64,000 bases of DNA from Streptomyces uncialis. GTDB lineage: Bacteria > Actinomycetota > Actinomycetes > Streptomycetales > Streptomycetaceae. The DNA is taken from assembly GCF_001905345.1 (NCBI RefSeq), contig NZ_LFBV01000005.1, positions 186,001 to 250,000 on the forward strand, written 5' to 3'. Shown one piece after another: positions 61,526 to 64,000 of this stretch; position 1 is the first letter of the stretch, and each line of letters opens with the position of its first letter. The notes beneath the pieces were generated by a model that was not told where the DNA came from, did no database searches, and worked only from the letters and a program-made list of their open reading frames with translations. Made by a program: the position numbers and the translations under genes.

Positions 61526-62506
61526 TCAGCTCTTGTCGGCCGTCGCGGTGGCCGTTCCGCCCGTCCCCTTGCCGGGGCCGGACGGGCCTGTCACGCCCTT
61601 GGCGTCACGCGGACGCGTCGTACCCGCGCCGGTGCGGTCACCGGAGCCGTCGGCGTCACCGTCGTCGGATTCCGCGCCGGGTCCGTCACCGTCGCCCGGC
61701 TCCACCACGTCCTCCCGGCCCGGCCGCTTCTTGTGCGACACCACCAGGTAGACGACGGCCAGCAGGAAGACGACCAGCGCGGTCCAGTTGTTCAGCCGCA
61801 GCCCGAACACATGGTGCGCCTCGTCGACCCGCAGGTACTCGATCCAGAAGCGGCCCGCGCAGTACGACGCGACGTACAGGGCGAAGGCACGGCCGTGACC
61901 GAGCTTGAAGCGGCGGTCGGCCCAGATCACCAGGACCGCGACCCCGATGCACCACAGCGACTCGTACAGGAACGTCGGGTGATAGGTCCCGGGTACCCGG
62001 CCGTCGACCGAGGACGTGATCTCCACGGCCCAGGGAAGATCGGTGGGCCGCCCGTACAGCTCCTGGTTGAACCAGTTGCCCCAGCGGCCGATCGCCTGGG
62101 CGAGGGCGATGCCCGGGGCGACGGCGTCGGCGTACGCCGGCAGCGGGATGCCCCTGCTGCGGCAGCCGATCCAGGCGCCGACCGCGCCGAAGGCGATGGC
62201 CCCCCAGATCCCGAGGCCGCCTTCCCAGATCTTGAAGGCGTCGACCCAGTCCCGGCCCTCGCTGAAGTACAGCTCGTAGTCCGTGATGACGTGGTAGAGG
62301 CGGCCGCCGATCAGACCGAACGGCACGGCCCAGACGGCGATGTCGGCGACCGTGCCCGACCGCCCGCCCCGGGCGATCCAGCGGCGATTGCCGAGCCAGA
62401 CCGCCACGAAGACGCCGATGATGATGCAGAACGCGTAGCCGCGAAGCGGGATGGGCCCGAGGTGCACCACACCGGTCGAGGGGCTGGGGATGAAGGCAAG
62501 TTCCAT
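61526..62506 (-). CDS. lgt: prolipoprotein diacylglyceryl transferase
   Basis: This is a 326-residue membrane enzyme that transfers diacylglyceryl to the lipobox cysteine of prolipoproteins, the first step of lipoprotein maturation. Seven membrane segments start with AFCIIIGVFVAVWLG. Signatures are GLIGGRLYHVITDYELYF, EGGLGIWGAIAFGAVGAWIG and GRWGNWFNQELYGRPT, with essential Arg and Asn. The last 55 residues are a hydrophilic Asp/Gly/Thr-rich tail typical of actinomycetes. ATG at 62506 matches the family start. Its substrates would include the binding lipoprotein encoded at 30167-31411. Confidence 0.96.
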   Translation of the reverse strand: MELAFIPSPSTGVVHLGPIPLRGYAFCIIIGVFVAVWLGNRRWIARGGRSGTVADIAVWAVPFGLIGGRLYHVITDYELYFSEGRDWVDAFKIWEGGLGIWGAIAFGAVGAWIGCRSRGIPLPAYADAVAPGIALAQAIGRWGNWFNQELYGRPTDLPWAVEITSSVDGRVPGTYHPTFLYESLWCIGVAVLVIWADRRFKLGHGRAFALYVASYCAGRFWIEYLRVDEAHHVFGLRLNNWTALVVFLLAVVYLVVSHKKRPGREDVVEPGDGDGPGAESDDGDADGSGDRTGAGTTRPRDAKGVTGPSGPGKGTGGTATATADKS

Positions 62507-62578
62507 GGCAGGTCCGACGCTACCTTGCGCGGCACCGGCACCGGCACCCCGCCCCCGACACGGCTGCATAACGGGTCC

Positions 62579-62628
62579 GGGCACCGGCCCGCCCGGGTGC
62601 CCCGCTCCCGGCCCCGCTTTTCCGGGGC
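62579..62628 (-). terminator. hairpins between the DsbA-like gene and lgt
   Basis: GCCCCG-CTTTTC-CGGGGC (62611-62628) and GGGCACC/GGTGCCC (62579-62602) form two stems in the 133-base gap. The first lies 11 bases after the DsbA-like stop and is a plausible terminator. Confidence 0.5.
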
Positions 62629-62639
62629 GCCCGCCTCCG

Positions 62640-63419
62640 CTACCCCTGGCCGCCGTCCTCGACGAGCTTCTTCAGCTTGGCCGGGGTCAGCGGGTTCGCC
62701 TGGTCGGCGTAGACGTCCTTGCCGTTCAGCAGGATCGTCGGGGTACCCCGGAAGCCGCCGTCCTGGAACGCCTTGTTCGACTTGGCGACCCAGCTGTTGT
62801 GCGTCCCGTCGTCCACGCACCGCTTGAAGACGTCCGTGTCGAGCCCGTCGACCTTGCCCGCCAGCTCGGTCAGCTTCGCGTTGTCGGCGAAGGCGTCGTC
62901 CGTCTCGGCGGGCTGGTTCTCGAAGAGGACGTCGTGATAGGCGGGGAACTTCCCGGCCTGCTGCGAACACGCCGCCGCGTTGGCCGCGCGCAGGGAGCCG
63001 CTGCCGCCCATGTTCCCGTCGATCAGCGTCGCGAAGTGGTACTCGACCTTGAGCTTCCCGCTCGCGGTCAGCTCCTGGATCGTCGAGCGGTACGTGTCCT
63101 CGAAGACCTTGCAGACCGGGCAGCGGAAGTCCTCCCAGATGGTGAGGGTCGACTTGGCGCTGTCCTTGCCCACGGGGATCGCGAGCCCGTCCTGCCCGAT
63201 CGCCCCCTTGGGTACGACGACGGGCCCCGAGGTGTCCTCCTCACCACCGCCCGAGTTGGCGGCGATCACGCCGATCACGGCGGCGAGTCCGAGCACGCCG
63301 ACGACGGCACTGCTGACGATCAACGTCCGGCGCCGCTTCTCACGGGCCTTCTCACGCTGCCGTTCCACGGCGAGCCGCTCACGGGCTGTGCGCTTTCCCT
63401 CACGGTTCTTGTCACTCAC
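62640..63419 (-). CDS. membrane-anchored DsbA-like thiol oxidoreductase
   Basis: This is a 259-residue protein. It has a very basic cytoplasmic N-terminus (residues 1-31), one membrane segment (TLIVSSAVVGVLGLAAVIGV) and an extracytoplasmic thioredoxin-fold domain with active site CPVC at 100-103 (WEDFRCPVCKVFEDTYRS). The cis-Pro loop is FRGTPTILLNGKDV. It probably oxidises or isomerises disulfides in exported proteins. GTG at 63419 (VSDKNREGKR) is favoured; an in-frame TTG nine bases upstream is possible. It is upstream of lgt on the same strand, and both act on exported proteins. Confidence 0.92.
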   Translation of the reverse strand: MSDKNREGKRTARERLAVERQREKAREKRRRTLIVSSAVVGVLGLAAVIGVIAANSGGGEEDTSGPVVVPKGAIGQDGLAIPVGKDSAKSTLTIWEDFRCPVCKVFEDTYRSTIQELTASGKLKVEYHFATLIDGNMGGSGSLRAANAAACSQQAGKFPAYHDVLFENQPAETDDAFADNAKLTELAGKVDGLDTDVFKRCVDDGTHNSWVAKSNKAFQDGGFRGTPTILLNGKDVYADQANPLTPAKLKKLVEDGGQG

Positions 63420-63515
63420 ACCCGGCAAACGACCCAGAACGGCAACCGTGCCCGGCCCTCATGAGGACCATCCATTCGGGTGACCCACCCCCACAGGAAA
63501 AGAACCCCGAGGACA

Positions 63516-63912
63516 GCCCCGTCAGGGGCGCGGGGAACTGCGCGAAGACGAGGACCGGCCCGCACCCGAAGGGCGACCGTAATGGGGCAGCGTCCAGGGG
63601 CGCGGGGAACTGCGCGAACCACCGAGCGACCCGCACCGAACAAGCCCACCCGCCGGAAGAGCCCCAAAGGGGCGCGGGGAACTGCTGCGAAGACGAGGAC
63701 CGGCCCGCACCCGAAGGGCGACCGCAATGGGGCAGCATCCAGGGGCGCGGGGAACTGCGCGAACCACCGAGCGACCCGCACCGAACAAGCCCACCCAGCA
63801 GAAGAGCCCCAAAGGGGCGCGGGGAACTGCGCAACCCACGAGCGACGGCACAGGAACAAGCGCGCCCACCCGGACAGACCTAAAAAGCGCAAGCGAAGGC
63901 GACCCGCACAGG
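63516..63912. repeat. 145-bp tandem array of the dispersed repeat at right edge
   Basis: In the gap 63420-64000 a 145-base unit starts at 63516 (GCCCCGTCAGGGGCGCGGGG), 63661 and 63806 (GCCCCAAAGGGGCGCGGGG): two full copies and a truncated third. Each full unit holds two GGGGCGCGGGGAACTG elements about 73 bases apart, linked by GACGAGGACCGGCCCGCACC. The array ends in CCGGACAGACCT and AAGCGCAAGCGAAGGCGACC, the same terminal words as the blocks at 50.0-50.6 and 58.9-59.4 kb. Beyond 63912 only GGGGCC-type simple sequence is seen. No gene is evident. Confidence 0.9.
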
Positions 63913-64000
63913 AAGGCGTGGGCTCACCGACGAAACCGGGGACCGGGCCGGGGACCGGAACCGGGGCCGGGGCCGGGGCCGGGACCACGAGAGCCGGACG

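Noticed and set aside
63516..63912. CRISPR array
   Set aside because: The repeats are 145-base tandem units without unique spacers, and no cas genes are in the window.

Overview
The window is a stretch of the chromosome of a Streptomyces-type actinomycete. Base composition is very GC-rich, third codon positions are almost all G or C, GTG starts and GTGA gene overlaps are common, and several families typical of streptomycetes are present: the XRE/DUF397/RsbW-like triad, a DUF6343 protein, a TTG-started trypsin precursor and an ANTAR regulator of the PdtaR type. From memory, the order coaE, rpsA, polA, branched-chain amino acid transporter, ANTAR regulator, tRNA-Leu, pyruvate kinase, gltBD, lgt matches the core chromosome of Streptomyces coelicolor. 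This is a recollection and was not checked.

Layout. 1-3522: a DUF574 methyltransferase cut by the left edge, then a DUF397/XRE pair divergent from an RsbW-like ATPase and a small unknown protein. 3716-11926: metabolic and accessory genes (DUF899, Ser/Thr dehydratase divergent from a Rid-family protein, YfcC transporter, Hsp15-like S4 protein, methyltransferase, GNAT_C-type protein, DUF6343, TPR protein). 12041-25752: housekeeping core (coaE, PAC2 protein, rpsA, hrpB, a secreted lytic transglycosylase, polA), with a methyltransferase gene that has no ordinary start codon. 25891-35979: FdhF/YdeP-type oxidoreductase, PaaI-like thioesterase, a 1.4-kb gap, then a complete five-gene branched-chain amino acid ABC transporter operon. 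36091-39284: ANTAR regulator, tRNA-Leu(CAA), a free-standing LAGLIDADG/HTH protein and pyruvate kinase. 39506-49949: an orphan amine N-hydroxylase, pepN, an AraC regulator plus chorismate mutase divergent from a GH35 beta-galactosidase, an ankyrin protein, a zincin with a zinc ribbon, and a secreted trypsin. 50654-58381: holin-like protein, TrmH methyltransferase and gltD/gltB. 59456-63419: TetR regulator with paired operators and its divergent MFS pump, lgt, and a membrane-anchored DsbA-like protein.

The non-coding DNA is the most unusual part. A dispersed repeat built on GGGGCGCGGGGAACTGCGCG occurs at four loci. Two of them, about 0.6 kb each and in opposite orientation, bracket the holin-trmH-gltD-gltB segment. 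A third is a 145-bp tandem array at the right edge, and the fourth is a 70-72-bp array beside polA. There are also a degenerate 34-bp array with a TACGTG in every unit, an 8-bp array inside the transporter operon and a 20-bp array after hrpB.

Functionally, the window joins nitrogen and amino-acid metabolism (glutamate synthase with a GlnR-like site, branched-chain amino acid uptake, Ser/Thr dehydratase, chorismate mutase, aminopeptidase N and a secreted trypsin) to core replication, translation and lipoprotein maturation. I see no integrase, transposase, prophage or CRISPR array.
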